Positions 21,329 through 30,898 of a DNA stretch of 64,000 bases are shown here, in pieces. Within the stretch, counting starts at the first letter, position 1; each line of letters starts with the position of its first letter. Made by a program: the position numbers and the translations under genes. The notes beneath the pieces are model-generated. The model was not told the origin of the DNA. It ran no database searches and saw only the letters and a program-made list of their open reading frames with translations. The stretch comes from Ilumatobacter fluminis (GTDB lineage Bacteria > Actinomycetota > Acidimicrobiia > Acidimicrobiales > Ilumatobacteraceae), in contig NZ_SOAU01000001.1 in the NCBI RefSeq assembly GCF_004364865.1, positions 682,001 to 746,000 on the forward strand, in the 5' to 3' direction.

Positions 21329-23929
21329 TCAGGGCTGCATCGGGAGTTCGGTCGCCCACTCGCCGGTGGCGGCGCGCCGCGCTGCGGCGACCGCCGGCGC
21401 GGTGGGGACCAGGCCGATCTCGCCGACGCCCTTGATGCCATAGGGCGATCGCGGCTGGGGCACCTCGACGATCCGGACCTCGATCTCAGGGATGTCCTTC
21501 GCACGCAGGATGCCGAGCGATCGCAGCGTCATGTTGGTCGGGAAGCCGGTCTCGGGGTCGGTCGGGAATTGCTCGCTCAGCGCGTAGCCCAGACCCATGT
21601 GGACCGAACCCTCCACCTGACCTTCGACCAGCATCGGGTTGACGGCCTTGCCGACGTCGTGCACGGCGACGATCTTCTCGATTGCGCCGGTCTCGGGGTC
21701 GGCGATCGCCAACTGCGCGGCGTACGAGAAGCACGAGTGGATCGTCGGGTTCTGCACGCCCGGGTCACCGAGCTTCTGGGTCCAGTCGACGACGTACTCG
21801 CCGCTGTGATCGACGTCGGGTGCGCAACCGGCGGCGAGCGCCGCCTGGCAGGCGGCCTGCACCGACCCGGCGGTCATGAGCGTCCCGCGCGATCCGGTCG
21901 TCTGCCCGAAGCCGAGCTCGCGGCTCGTGTCGACGATGACGTCGATGCGGTCGGGATCGATGCCCAACTCGGCGCTGGCGATCTGGAGCGCGACGGTGTG
22001 CACGCCTTGTCCCATCTCGGTCCAGCCGTGGCGGACCTCGACCCGGTCGTCGTCGGAGTGGAACCGGACCACGGCGCCACACACCTCGCGGAAGCCGTTG
22101 CCGAGGCCCGAGTTCTTCAGACCGAGCCCGAGCCCGATCGCCTTGCCGCTTGCGGCGGCCTCTTCGTAGACGGCGCGGATCTCGTCGAGCACCGCCTCGG
22201 CGCCACCGGCCCCGTCGTCCATGATCTGGCCCGGTCCCCACACCTCGCCCGGCTGGATCACGTTGCGCTTGCGCATCTCCCAGCCACTGATGCCGACCTG
22301 TTCGGCGAGTCGATCAATCACGCCCTCCATCGCGAACTGCGCCTGGTTGGCGCCGAACCCGCGGAAGGCACCGCAGACGAGGTTGTTGGTCCGCACGGCG
22401 ATCGTCTCGACGTCGATCGCGTGCCATCGGTACGGGCCGCAGGCGTGCCCGGCGGCCCGTTCGAGCACCTTCATGCCGACGCTGGCGTACGCGCCCGAGT
22501 CGCCGATGCCGCGCACACGGAGGCCGGTCAGCCGACCCTCGGCGTCACAGCCGGCGGTGTATTCGAGCCGGATCGGGTGACGCTTGGCGTGCATCCGGAA
22601 GCTCTCTTCGCGCGAGAGCGTGCACTTCACGGGTCGACCCAGCAAGAACGCGGCGAGCGCTGTCTGGGCCTGGTTCGACATGTCTTCCTTGCCGCCGAAC
22701 GCACCACCGTTCGACACCAGTTCGACGGTGACCCGCGACCGGTCGATGCCGAGGATCGCGGCGATGTCGTTGCGGTCGTCCCAGACGCCCTGGCCGCCGG
22801 AGTACACGTACAGGGAGCGGTCGTCGCCGTCGCCGCTCGGCACGGCGAGGGTCGACTCGGGTTCGAGGAAGGCGTGTTCGATGCGTTGGGTCTGGAAGGT
22901 CTCCGACACGGTGAACGCCGAACCGGCGAGTGCGTCGTCGATGTCGCCGCGTTCGTATGCGCTCACCGACAGGACGTTCGAATCGGTGCCCCAGACCGAG
23001 AGCGGAGCATCGTCGGCGAGCGCAGCGACCGGGTCGGTGTTCGGCTGGCGCACGTCGTAGTCGATGGCGACGAGTTCGACCGCGCTACGGGCCTGCTCGC
23101 GCGTCTCGGCGACCACGATCGCGAGCACGTCGCCCGCACACGAGGTGGTGCCGCCGACCGGGATCATGGTCGGCCAGTCCTTATGGATCAGGCCGTGTCG
23201 CAACTCCCCGGGGATGTCGGCGGCGGTGAAAACGGCCACGACGCCGTCGGCCTGATCGGCGGCGCTCGCGTCGATCGCGGTGACGTCGGCGCGTGCGTGG
23301 TCGGTGAGGCGAAGGGCGGCGTGCAACATGCCGGGCACGCGCAGATCGTCGATGTAGCCGCGGTCGCCGAGGGTGAGTGGCGCTGCCTCGTACTTGGCGC
23401 CGCCGCCACCGATCTCGTTCGAGAGCGACGGGGCACATGCGGTGCCCTGCGCGACCATCTCGATCGCGTCGAGGATCTTGACATAGCCGGTGCACCGGCA
23501 CAGGTGGGCGCCGAGGTGCGGTTTCATGCCGTCACGAGTGAGCGAGTCGCCCTTCTTGTCGATCTGGGCCTTGGCGCGCATCACGATGCCGGGGATGCAG
23601 AAACCGCACTGCAGCCCGCCGCAGGCCGCGAAGGCGTCGGCGAACGCCTGACGCTCCGTTTCGTCGACTCCTTCGAGGGTGACGATCGAGGAGCCGTCGA
23701 CCTTGTCGAGCGACTGCTGGCACGACACGACGGCCTTGCCGTCGATCAGCACGGTGCAACACCCGCACTGGCCCGACGGCGAGCAGCCGTCCTTCGGGGA
23801 GGTGACGTCGAGCTCCTCGCGGAGCGCGGCGAGCAGGTGGGGGTGGTTCCGGCGCACCGACACGGGTTGGCCGTTCAGCTCGAACGATGCCGTGGGCGTG
23901 TGCGCGGGGGAGGGCTCGGTCGCAGTCAC
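21329..23929 (-). CDS. Xanthine dehydrogenase-type molybdoenzyme, [2Fe-2S] and Moco domains fused
   Basis: 866 residues. Residues 1-160 hold the two [2Fe-2S] domains (C-S-P-S-G-Q-C-G-C-C, C-G-F-C, C-R-C-T-G). From about 190 onward is the Moco subunit: G-G-Q-G-V-W, G-G-A-F-G-G-K-E, A-F-R-G-F-G, E-M-G-Q-G-V-H-T and the catalytic glutamate in G-V-G-E-I-G. Fusion of the small and large subunits without a FAD domain is a known arrangement; a FAD subunit would be encoded elsewhere. It likely hydroxylates hypoxanthine/xanthine or another N-heterocycle. GTG 23929 is chosen; an in-frame GTG at 23968 would place a perfect palindrome inside the gene. Confidence 0.88.
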   Translation of the reverse strand: MTATEPSPAHTPTASFELNGQPVSVRRNHPHLLAALREELDVTSPKDGCSPSGQCGCCTVLIDGKAVVSCQQSLDKVDGSSIVTLEGVDETERQAFADAFAACGGLQCGFCIPGIVMRAKAQIDKKGDSLTRDGMKPHLGAHLCRCTGYVKILDAIEMVAQGTACAPSLSNEIGGGGAKYEAAPLTLGDRGYIDDLRVPGMLHAALRLTDHARADVTAIDASAADQADGVVAVFTAADIPGELRHGLIHKDWPTMIPVGGTTSCAGDVLAIVVAETREQARSAVELVAIDYDVRQPNTDPVAALADDAPLSVWGTDSNVLSVSAYERGDIDDALAGSAFTVSETFQTQRIEHAFLEPESTLAVPSGDGDDRSLYVYSGGQGVWDDRNDIAAILGIDRSRVTVELVSNGGAFGGKEDMSNQAQTALAAFLLGRPVKCTLSREESFRMHAKRHPIRLEYTAGCDAEGRLTGLRVRGIGDSGAYASVGMKVLERAAGHACGPYRWHAIDVETIAVRTNNLVCGAFRGFGANQAQFAMEGVIDRLAEQVGISGWEMRKRNVIQPGEVWGPGQIMDDGAGGAEAVLDEIRAVYEEAAASGKAIGLGLGLKNSGLGNGFREVCGAVVRFHSDDDRVEVRHGWTEMGQGVHTVALQIASAELGIDPDRIDVIVDTSRELGFGQTTGSRGTLMTAGSVQAACQAALAAGCAPDVDHSGEYVVDWTQKLGDPGVQNPTIHSCFSYAAQLAIADPETGAIEKIVAVHDVGKAVNPMLVEGQVEGSVHMGLGYALSEQFPTDPETGFPTNMTLRSLGILRAKDIPEIEVRIVEVPQPRSPYGIKGVGEIGLVPTAPAVAAARRAATGEWATELPMQP

Positions 23930-23931
23930 GG

Positions 23932-23946
23932 TTGACAGTTTGTCAA
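23932..23946. promoter_or_regulatory. TTGACA-N3-TGTCAA palindrome upstream of the XDH gene
   Basis: Perfect 6-bp dyad, ending 3 bp before the chosen GTG. Its position suits a repressor blocking initiation. If the true start is GTG 23968 the dyad would be coding. Confidence 0.4.
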
Positions 23947-24005
23947 AGCACGGGCGTGAAGTCAGCACGACGACTCGAACGTCACACCCCGTTCACGAAA
24001 GGGGC

Positions 24006-24101
24006 GTCGGGTGTCGCAGGGAACGGCGACGGAGAGGCAGCGGGTCGGGTGATCTCCCGAAACGCCTCGGCTGCGCCTCGCCGTTCCGTCCGACACCCGA
24101 C
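24006..24101 (-). terminator. Large imperfect hairpin after the DUF11 surface-protein gene
   Basis: Outer arms 24006-24016/24091-24101 (GTCGGGTGTCG) pair over 11 bp, inner arms 24020-24029/24078-24087 (GGAACGGCGA) over 10 bp, with a further GCAGC/GCTGC pair inside. It begins 10 bp after the stop at 24112 and is the probable terminator. Confidence 0.6.
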
Positions 24102-24111
24102 CCGGTGGACT

Positions 24112-27100
24112 TCAGGTGCGGCGGAAGCGGCGGGTGGCGAGCAGGACTGCGCCGAGGAGGATCGCCAGGGTCGCCGGCAGCAGGGTGCCGGCGGGGTCGC
24201 CGCCGGTGGCCGGGAGTCCGGGTGGCGTCACCATCGTCCCCGCAGCGCTGGCGCTGCCGTTCCCCGGAGTCGGGTCGGTCACGGAGCCCGAGGCGGTCGC
24301 GGTGTTCGTGACGGTGGTCGACAACGCCGGATCGGTGGCGCACGTCGCGGCGTAGGTCGCCGTCGAGCCCGGCGGCAGCGAGATCGTCTCGCCGATGTCG
24401 CCGGTGCCAGACGTCGAACCGCTGGCACCCCCGATCGTCGACATCGTCCAGCTGCAGGCCAGTCCGGCGGCGAAGTCGTCGGTGACGGTGACCGCCGGGT
24501 CGGTCGAGGGGCCGGCGTTGCTCACGGTGATCGTGTAGGTGATCGAGCCGCCGGCGACGACCGTCGCCGGACCGCCGGTCTTGGTGACGGTGATGTCGGC
24601 GGTGGGGGTGAGGGTGGTGTCGTCGGTGGCGGTGTCGTTGGTGGTGTCGGGGTCGGTGATCGAGGCGGTTGCGGTGGTGGTGTTGGTCAGAGTGCCGGTT
24701 GCTGCGGGGTCGATGTCGCAGGTGGCGGTGTACGTGACGGTCGAACCTGCCGGCATCGAGAGGGTGTCGTCGATGTCGCCGGTTCCGCTGGTGGTGTTGC
24801 CGGTTGCGCCGCCGGTGGCGACCGACGTGGATGCGCAGGTCAGCGTGGCGGGGAAGGTGTCGGTGACGGTGACGGCGGGGTCGGTCGAGGGCCCGGCGTT
24901 GGTGACGACGATGGTGTACGTGGTGGTCTCACCCGGCACCACCGTGGTCGCCCCGTCCGTCTTGGTGACGGAGACGTCGGCGGTGGGGGTGAGGGTGGTG
25001 TCGTCGGTGGCGGTGTCGTTGGTGGTGTCGGGGTCGGTGACCGAGGCGGTTGCGGTGGCGGTGTTGGTCAGGGTGCCCGTTGCTGCGGGGTCGATGTTGC
25101 AGGTGGCGGTGTACGTGACCGTGGAGTCGGGTGGCATCGAGAGGGTGTCGTCGATGTCGCCGGTTCCGCTGGTGGTGTTGCCGGTTGCGCCGCCGGTGGC
25201 GACCGACGTGGATGCGCAGGTCAGCGTGGCGGGGAAGGTGTCGGTGACGGTGACGGCGGGGTCGGTCGAGGGCCCGGCGTTGGTGACGACGATGGTGTAC
25301 GTGGTGGTCTCACCCGGCACCACCGTCGTCGCCCCGTCCGTCTTGGTGACGGAGACGTCGGCGGTGGGGGTGAGGGTGGTGTCGTCGGTGGCGGTGTCGT
25401 TGGTGGTGTCGGGGTCGGTGACCGAGGCGGTTGCGGTGGCGGTGTTGGTCAGGGTGCCCGTTGCTGCGGGGTCGATGTCGCAGGTGGCGGTGTACGTGAC
25501 CGTGGAGTCGGGTGGCATCGAGAGGGTGTCGTCGATGTCGCCGGTTCCGCTGGTGGTGTTGCCGGTTGCGCCGCCGGTGGCGACCGACGTGGATGCGCAG
25601 GTCAGCGTGGCGGGGAAGGTGTCGGTGACGGTGACGGCGGGGTCGGTCGAGGGCCCGGCGTTGGTGACGACGATGGTGTACGTGGTGGTCTCACCCGGCA
25701 CCACCGTCGTCGCCCCGTCCGTCTTGGTGACGGAGATGTCGGCCGCCGGTTCGACGACGAGGTCGGCGGTCGCCGGTTCGGAGACCGGCAGGCCGAGCTG
25801 GAACAGCGCGCTCGTCGTGTTGGGGTACGTGCCCGGCATCGTCGTCGACGGCACCGCGACCTCGACGGAGAACGAGCACGTGCCGCCCGAACCCGCCAGC
25901 GGGCCGCCCGAGAACGTCAACACACTCGTGCCCGAGATGTTGCTCCGCCCTCCGCAGACGCCGGCGATCGGCGTGTCGGTCGCGACCAGGCCGGACACGA
26001 CCGCGTCGAGGTCGTCGGTGAACGACAGGTCGCCGATCTCGTCGGCACCGTCGTTGGTCAGGGTGAACGTCAGCGTCGCCGTGCCACCCGGGATGGTGGG
26101 CCCGTCGAACGACTTCGTCAGCGTGATGTCGACGTCGGTGACGACGAGATCGTCGCCGGCGGCCGTCCCGAACACGGCGAGGCCGTCGATCGTGCCGGTC
26201 ACCTCGCTCGTCGTGTTCGTGTACGAGCCGGCAGCGGCGCCCCCGGGAACCGAGAGCGACACGACGATCGTGCAGGATGCGCCGGCCGCCAATGCGGCGC
26301 CCGACACGGAGATCAGGCCGGTGCCGGCACCACCGACGGTGCCGCCGCAGTCGTTCGAGACGATGCCGTCGAACGACAGCCCGGCCACGGTCGCGGTGAG
26401 GTTGTCGGTGAACCCCACGGCGGAGATCGGGCGCGTGGCGTCGAGGTTGGTGAGGCCGAACTCGAGCGTCACGGTGTCACCCGGGTTGACCGGGTCGTCG
26501 GTGAACTCCTTGGCCATCTGCAGCAACTCGCTCCGGACGGCGAGGTCGTCGGTGGCGGGTTGGACGACGACGGCGCCGCCCTGGTCGGCGGTGAGCGAAC
26601 TCGTCGTGTTCCGGTAGGTGTCGTCGGCTGTGCCCGCCGGGACGAGGATCTCGACGTCGATGGTGCAGCTCGACGCTGCAGCGACCGAGCCGCCGGAGTA
26701 CGTGAGGAAGGTCGGGCCGGCCATGGTGCCGCCGCAGGTGTTCGTCGTCGGAGGCAGCGTGGCGGTGAGGTCGGGGGTGCCGGGGAGCACGGCGGCGAGA
26801 TCGTCGGTGAACGAGATGCCGGTCGCGGCGTCGGACGGCGACGAGTTCGCGATGTCGAACCGGAGGGTGACGGTGTCGCCGGCGATGACCGGATCACCGA
26901 CGAACTCCTTCGTGAACGTCAGTGCCGTGACGGTGAGGTCGTCGGTAGCCGGGCTCGACGCGGTGGCGATGCCATCGACCGTCGCAGCGACGGTCGAGGT
27001 GGTGTTCGGGTACGAACCGGGAGCGACCCCGGCGTCGACCGCGAGGACGACGTCGATGGTGCACGTCGACCCGGCACCGAGCGATGCGCCCGACACGTCG

Positions 27101-29088
27101 ATCAGGGTGGGCGTGGAGATGTCGACGGTGCTGCCGACGCACGAGTTGGCGTCGACGCTCGTCGCCGTGAGCCCAGCCACGACGGCCGACAGATCGTCGG
27201 TGAACGAGATGGCCGTCGCGTTCGGAGCCTCCTCCTGCATGCTCAGCTCGAAGCGGAGGGTGACCGAGCCGCCGGGTGCGACGGCGCCGCCGACGAACTC
27301 CTTGGTCAGGCGTGGCGTGTCGACGACCTCGAGGGTGTCGGTCGCCGGAGGTGCGCCGCTCGGGTCGGCGTCGAGGGGCGACGTCGTGTTGAGGTACTGC
27401 CCGCCAGGGGCATCTGCCGGCACGTCGAGCACGACGTCGAACGTGCACGAGTCACCCGGCTGCCCGGCGGCAGCGAGGCTGCCACCGGTGAACTGGAGGA
27501 ACGTCGGGTCCGGCGGGAGATCAGGGAACGGGGGTGACGGCAGGGATTCGTTCGGGTCGGGGATCGTCAGCTCGCTGCCCGGGCCGCACGGATCGACGAG
27601 CGGGTCGGGCTCGAGCCCGCCGGCGTCGACCAGACCGTTCGCCGCCATCCCGGGGAGCGTCCCCGCACGGTCCTCGGGAGGCGGGCTGCCGCCGACGTCG
27701 TCCGTGAACGAGATGGCGGTGACCGGCGACGAGTCGCGGTTCGAGATGGTGAAGCGCAGCGTCACCTGGTCGCCCGGGCCCACCGGGTCGTCGACGAACT
27801 CCTTGGTGAACTCGACGGGCGCGGCTTCGACGAACAGGAGGTCGGCGGCCGAGTCGCCCGTGACCGGGTTGCGGCCGACCGAACCTGCGACGGCGCTCGT
27901 GACGTTCTCGTAGCTGCCCGGCGCGGCGGCAGGCACCGTCAGCGACGTGCGGATCGTGCAGCCCGCTCCGGCGGCCAGCGAGACGTCGGACACGGTGATC
28001 AGGCCCGAACCGGTCCCGTTGATCGTCGCGTTGCAGTCGTCGGACACGACCGAGTCGAAGGTCAGTCCGGTCAGGGTGGCGTCGAGGTCGTCGGTGAACG
28101 AGATCGATCCGGCGGGTTGTGCACGGTCGAAGTTCCGGATCCGGAACTCGAGTTCGACCTGTCCGCCGGGAGCGACCGGGTCGTTCGTGAACTCCTTCTC
28201 GATGTGGAGGTCGGACCGCGTGACCTCGAGTGAGGCGTTCGCATGGCCGGCCGACACGAACTCGGCCTGGAGATCGTCCGACTGGTTGTCGAGCGAGCCG
28301 ACACCGGTGGTCGCCACGTCGACCGTGACCGTGCACACCGCCTCGGCGGCCACAGCGGGGAACGCCAGGGTGCCGTCGGCGTCGAGCACGATGGAGGTGC
28401 CGCCGGGCGACGCGGTCACTACGGGCGGGATCGTCGGCGTTCCGCAGGTGCTCGACACCGACGGCGGGTCGGCCACTTCCATGCCGATCGGCAGGTCGTC
28501 GCCGAAGTCGAGGTTCGGCACACTCGAGGCGTTGAGCGAGTTGTCGATGACGAACGTCAGCGTGCTCCGCTGGCCGAGGGTGACCGACGACGGGGTGAAC
28601 GACTTCGAAAAGCCGGGTCGGTCGATGTCGATGGTGAGATCGTCGCTCGCAGGTCCGCTGTTCCCGGCGGTCGACGTCAGGTCGCTGCTGACGTTCATCG
28701 CCAACCCCGGGGTCGACGAGGTGACGTCGACCGAGATCGTGCACGCAGAACCGCCACCGAGGCGGCCGTCGGACACGGCGATGGTGGAGCCGCCCGCGGG
28801 CGCCGACACCGTGGCGTCGCACCCCGGCGTGACCATCGCCGGTGAGGCGATCGTGACACCCGCAGGCAGCACGTCGGTGAAGGCGAGACTCGTGACCGGG
28901 TCGGGATCGCCCGTGTTGTCGATCGTGAACGTGAGCGTGCTGACGCTGCCGGGTCCGATGATGTCGGGAGCGAACTGCTTACTGAACGTCGGGGGCGTCA
29001 ACGCCGCCGCCGGAGTCGCCGTGATGGCGATCGCTGCCGTCGCGAGGGTCGCCGCGGCAACCCCCAACCTCGTGAACCTCGAACCCAT
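24112..29088 (-). CDS. Giant LPXTG surface protein built of DUF11-like repeats
   Basis: 1658 residues. A signal peptide (about 1-29, ending A-A-A) is followed by roughly twelve Ig-like repeats: eight of a K-E-F-x-x-D-P-V-x-P-G type and four of the DUF11 V-T-K-T-D-G-A type with V-V-T-N-A-G-P-S. The C-terminus is a full sorting signal: L-P-A-T-G at 1625-1629, a hydrophobic helix and a basic R-R-F-R-R-T tail. It should be covalently attached to the wall by a sortase and project outward, likely in adhesion or cell-cell contact. Three repeats are almost identical at DNA level. GGGAG lies 7 nt upstream of the ATG. No sortase gene is in the window. Confidence 0.9.
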   Translation of the reverse strand: MGSRFTRLGVAAATLATAAIAITATPAAALTPPTFSKQFAPDIIGPGSVSTLTFTIDNTGDPDPVTSLAFTDVLPAGVTIASPAMVTPGCDATVSAPAGGSTIAVSDGRLGGGSACTISVDVTSSTPGLAMNVSSDLTSTAGNSGPASDDLTIDIDRPGFSKSFTPSSVTLGQRSTLTFVIDNSLNASSVPNLDFGDDLPIGMEVADPPSVSSTCGTPTIPPVVTASPGGTSIVLDADGTLAFPAVAAEAVCTVTVDVATTGVGSLDNQSDDLQAEFVSAGHANASLEVTRSDLHIEKEFTNDPVAPGGQVELEFRIRNFDRAQPAGSISFTDDLDATLTGLTFDSVVSDDCNATINGTGSGLITVSDVSLAAGAGCTIRTSLTVPAAAPGSYENVTSAVAGSVGRNPVTGDSAADLLFVEAAPVEFTKEFVDDPVGPGDQVTLRFTISNRDSSPVTAISFTDDVGGSPPPEDRAGTLPGMAANGLVDAGGLEPDPLVDPCGPGSELTIPDPNESLPSPPFPDLPPDPTFLQFTGGSLAAAGQPGDSCTFDVVLDVPADAPGGQYLNTTSPLDADPSGAPPATDTLEVVDTPRLTKEFVGGAVAPGGSVTLRFELSMQEEAPNATAISFTDDLSAVVAGLTATSVDANSCVGSTVDISTPTLIDVSGASLGAGSTCTIDVVLAVDAGVAPGSYPNTTSTVAATVDGIATASSPATDDLTVTALTFTKEFVGDPVIAGDTVTLRFDIANSSPSDAATGISFTDDLAAVLPGTPDLTATLPPTTNTCGGTMAGPTFLTYSGGSVAAASSCTIDVEILVPAGTADDTYRNTTSSLTADQGGAVVVQPATDDLAVRSELLQMAKEFTDDPVNPGDTVTLEFGLTNLDATRPISAVGFTDNLTATVAGLSFDGIVSNDCGGTVGGAGTGLISVSGAALAAGASCTIVVSLSVPGGAAAGSYTNTTSEVTGTIDGLAVFGTAAGDDLVVTDVDITLTKSFDGPTIPGGTATLTFTLTNDGADEIGDLSFTDDLDAVVSGLVATDTPIAGVCGGRSNISGTSVLTFSGGPLAGSGGTCSFSVEVAVPSTTMPGTYPNTTSALFQLGLPVSEPATADLVVEPAADISVTKTDGATTVVPGETTTYTIVVTNAGPSTDPAVTVTDTFPATLTCASTSVATGGATGNTTSGTGDIDDTLSMPPDSTVTYTATCDIDPAATGTLTNTATATASVTDPDTTNDTATDDTTLTPTADVSVTKTDGATTVVPGETTTYTIVVTNAGPSTDPAVTVTDTFPATLTCASTSVATGGATGNTTSGTGDIDDTLSMPPDSTVTYTATCNIDPAATGTLTNTATATASVTDPDTTNDTATDDTTLTPTADVSVTKTDGATTVVPGETTTYTIVVTNAGPSTDPAVTVTDTFPATLTCASTSVATGGATGNTTSGTGDIDDTLSMPAGSTVTYTATCDIDPAATGTLTNTTTATASITDPDTTNDTATDDTTLTPTADITVTKTGGPATVVAGGSITYTITVSNAGPSTDPAVTVTDDFAAGLACSWTMSTIGGASGSTSGTGDIGETISLPPGSTATYAATCATDPALSTTVTNTATASGSVTDPTPGNGSASAAGTMVTPPGLPATGGDPAGTLLPATLAILLGAVLLATRRFRRT
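24580..25722 (-). repeat. Three near-identical 381-bp tandem repeats in the DUF11 gene
   Basis: Units 24580-24960, 24961-25341 and 25342-25722, each exactly 381 bp (127 codons), differ by only a few bases. The exact codon-multiple period and near identity suggest recent duplication or gene conversion and a potential for repeat-number variation. Confidence 0.9.
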
Positions 29089-29176
29089 CCGCTGACTCCC
29101 GTCGTGTCTCCGCTGACGTGTCGACCCTCGCGCATCGTGCGGTCATCCGCAAAGCCGCGGCGGGGGCAGCGCGGGA

Positions 29177-30898
29177 TCAGCCGTCGACGACCCGGTCGTC
29201 GTCGGGGAGGGTGATGTCGGGGGCGGCGCGCAGGTCGAACCACTGCACGAGGGCCTGCGGCTCTCCCTGGTTGCCGACGATGTGCAGTTCGTGGACGACG
29301 CCCGACCCGACGTAGAGATAGACCTCGACCGGTTCGGTCGGGTCGAGGGTCATCGGCACCCTGCTCGGCAGCACGATCTCACCCGGGGCGACCTCGAGAT
29401 GGGCCTCGAGCGCGATCGTGCCGTCGCGGAGGACGACGTACCGGTAGAACTCGAGGACCTCGGCGTCCTCGAGCGCTGCCCGGGGCACGAGCCCACTGAT
29501 CATCCGTTCGTCGACCGGCGGGAGCCGGCCGCCGGGCCCCGTGCTCGTCAGTCGGGTCCAGACCCCCTCGACGTCGTCGGTCACGTACGTCGTCGCCGTT
29601 GCGGCGTCGTCGATCTGGACCGACACCGTCGACACCGCGTCGAACGTCTGTGTCAGCAGGCGGCGGTCGTTGCCGTCGTCGCGCTGTGCCGTGAACCGGG
29701 CGGTGTTGCCGGCCCACGACACGTCGATCGCAGCGGCCGCCGGCGGAGACTCGTCGCGCTGATCGAGTGCGGCCGAGATCGAGTACTGGCCGGTGCTGTT
29801 CGCCGGGACCGGCTCGATCGTCTCGTACACGGGGCGCAACGACTCGGCCGTGACGGCGTCGGACGAGGCCTGTTCGATGTCCGCGTCGGACGGGAGCTCG
29901 ACGCTGACGTCGACGCGGGTCGGCGAATGCACCTGGACCAGGGTGGCGGTGGGGTTCACGTACGTGAACTGGCTCCGCACGACCCGGCCGCCCTCGTCGA
30001 CGAAGACGTCGACGTCGACAGGCTCGTCGCCGTCGCCGGCCCAGGCGCCGAGCGTGAACATCGGCAGGCGGTAGGTGGTGCGAACGGTCGGGACGGCTCG
30101 AACGCTCACCACGTTCCGGTCGGTCGTCACGTCGGTTGCCAGATCGGCGTTGTCGGCTCGCACCGGCCCCAGGACGAGTTCGCTGAAGTACTCCATCGGG
30201 TCGAAGGAGGGTGGGAAGTAGTCGTCCCCTGCCCTGCTGGTCCACGTGGCTGCGCCGGATCGCGGTCGCTCGACCGTCTCGTACACCGTCTCGGTCACGG
30301 TGTCGTAGATCGTGCGTGACGTGCCGATCGGGAAGTCGAGCCGGAGTTCGAATCGACGGCTGGTCGAGTCCCAGATCGCCTGACCGGACGAGGGGCCGTC
30401 ACCGGCCGACGAGTCGGCGACCAGTTCGGCGACGATCGAGTTCGCCAGCGTGTCGAACTCGACGGCCGTGTCCCAGTCGGCGACGGCCCCGCTCGACGGC
30501 GGGTAGGTCGGGACGGTCACCGGGCGCGGCTCGGGGGCCATTCGTTCCAGCCCGGCGATCGTCGTCGGGGGAGCGGTCTCGACCGGCGGCAGCGTCGGCG
30601 GAACCGTGATCTCGGCGGTCAGTTCGTCGATCGGGAGTGTCGAGGACGACGGCTCGCCCTCGTCACCGTCGTCGCCGCCGGACCAGAAGATCACCCCGGC
30701 GACGAGGAGACCGAGCACCACGCCGAGGACGGCCGCGATGCCGGACACCGCCCTCCAGTTCGGTTCGCCGGAGTCGATCCGTTCTCCCGGATCGCCGGTC
30801 GGGCCGTCGGGGCCGTCGAGTTCGATCTCGACCGACTGCGCAGGCGGCCGTCGGGCTCGCGCTCCGTCATCGGAGGGGCGTGCCCAGGGGTCGGTCAC
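29177..30898 (-). CDS. Single-span membrane protein of unknown function
   Basis: 573 residues starting with GTG. A ~47-residue charged cytoplasmic N-terminus precedes one membrane helix (about 50-72), a Pro/Thr-rich stalk (to about 125) and a large extracellular beta-rich domain with no motif I recognise. The GTG overlaps the stop of the upstream amidohydrolase gene (GTGA), so the two are co-translated. The DUF11 surface-protein gene lies downstream on the same strand. It may be an envelope sensor or lipoprotein-carrier-like protein, but nothing in the sequence settles this. Confidence 0.72.
   Translation of the reverse strand: MTDPWARPSDDGARARRPPAQSVEIELDGPDGPTGDPGERIDSGEPNWRAVSGIAAVLGVVLGLLVAGVIFWSGGDDGDEGEPSSSTLPIDELTAEITVPPTLPPVETAPPTTIAGLERMAPEPRPVTVPTYPPSSGAVADWDTAVEFDTLANSIVAELVADSSAGDGPSSGQAIWDSTSRRFELRLDFPIGTSRTIYDTVTETVYETVERPRSGAATWTSRAGDDYFPPSFDPMEYFSELVLGPVRADNADLATDVTTDRNVVSVRAVPTVRTTYRLPMFTLGAWAGDGDEPVDVDVFVDEGGRVVRSQFTYVNPTATLVQVHSPTRVDVSVELPSDADIEQASSDAVTAESLRPVYETIEPVPANSTGQYSISAALDQRDESPPAAAAIDVSWAGNTARFTAQRDDGNDRRLLTQTFDAVSTVSVQIDDAATATTYVTDDVEGVWTRLTSTGPGGRLPPVDERMISGLVPRAALEDAEVLEFYRYVVLRDGTIALEAHLEVAPGEIVLPSRVPMTLDPTEPVEVYLYVGSGVVHELHIVGNQGEPQALVQWFDLRAAPDITLPDDDRVVDG

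Noticed and set aside
21569-23935. Long plus-strand frame antisense to the XDH gene
   Set aside because: No recognisable motif, while the minus-strand frame has full XDH cofactor motifs.
24580-25722. CRISPR-like tandem array
   Set aside because: Repeats are 381 bp, contiguous, codon-phased and inside a coding gene; no spacers or cas genes.
23887-27537. Plus-strand open frame of about 1200 codons antisense to the DUF11 gene
   Set aside because: Low-complexity Gly/Val/Arg repeats that simply mirror the DUF11 tandem repeats; no ribosome site or family match.
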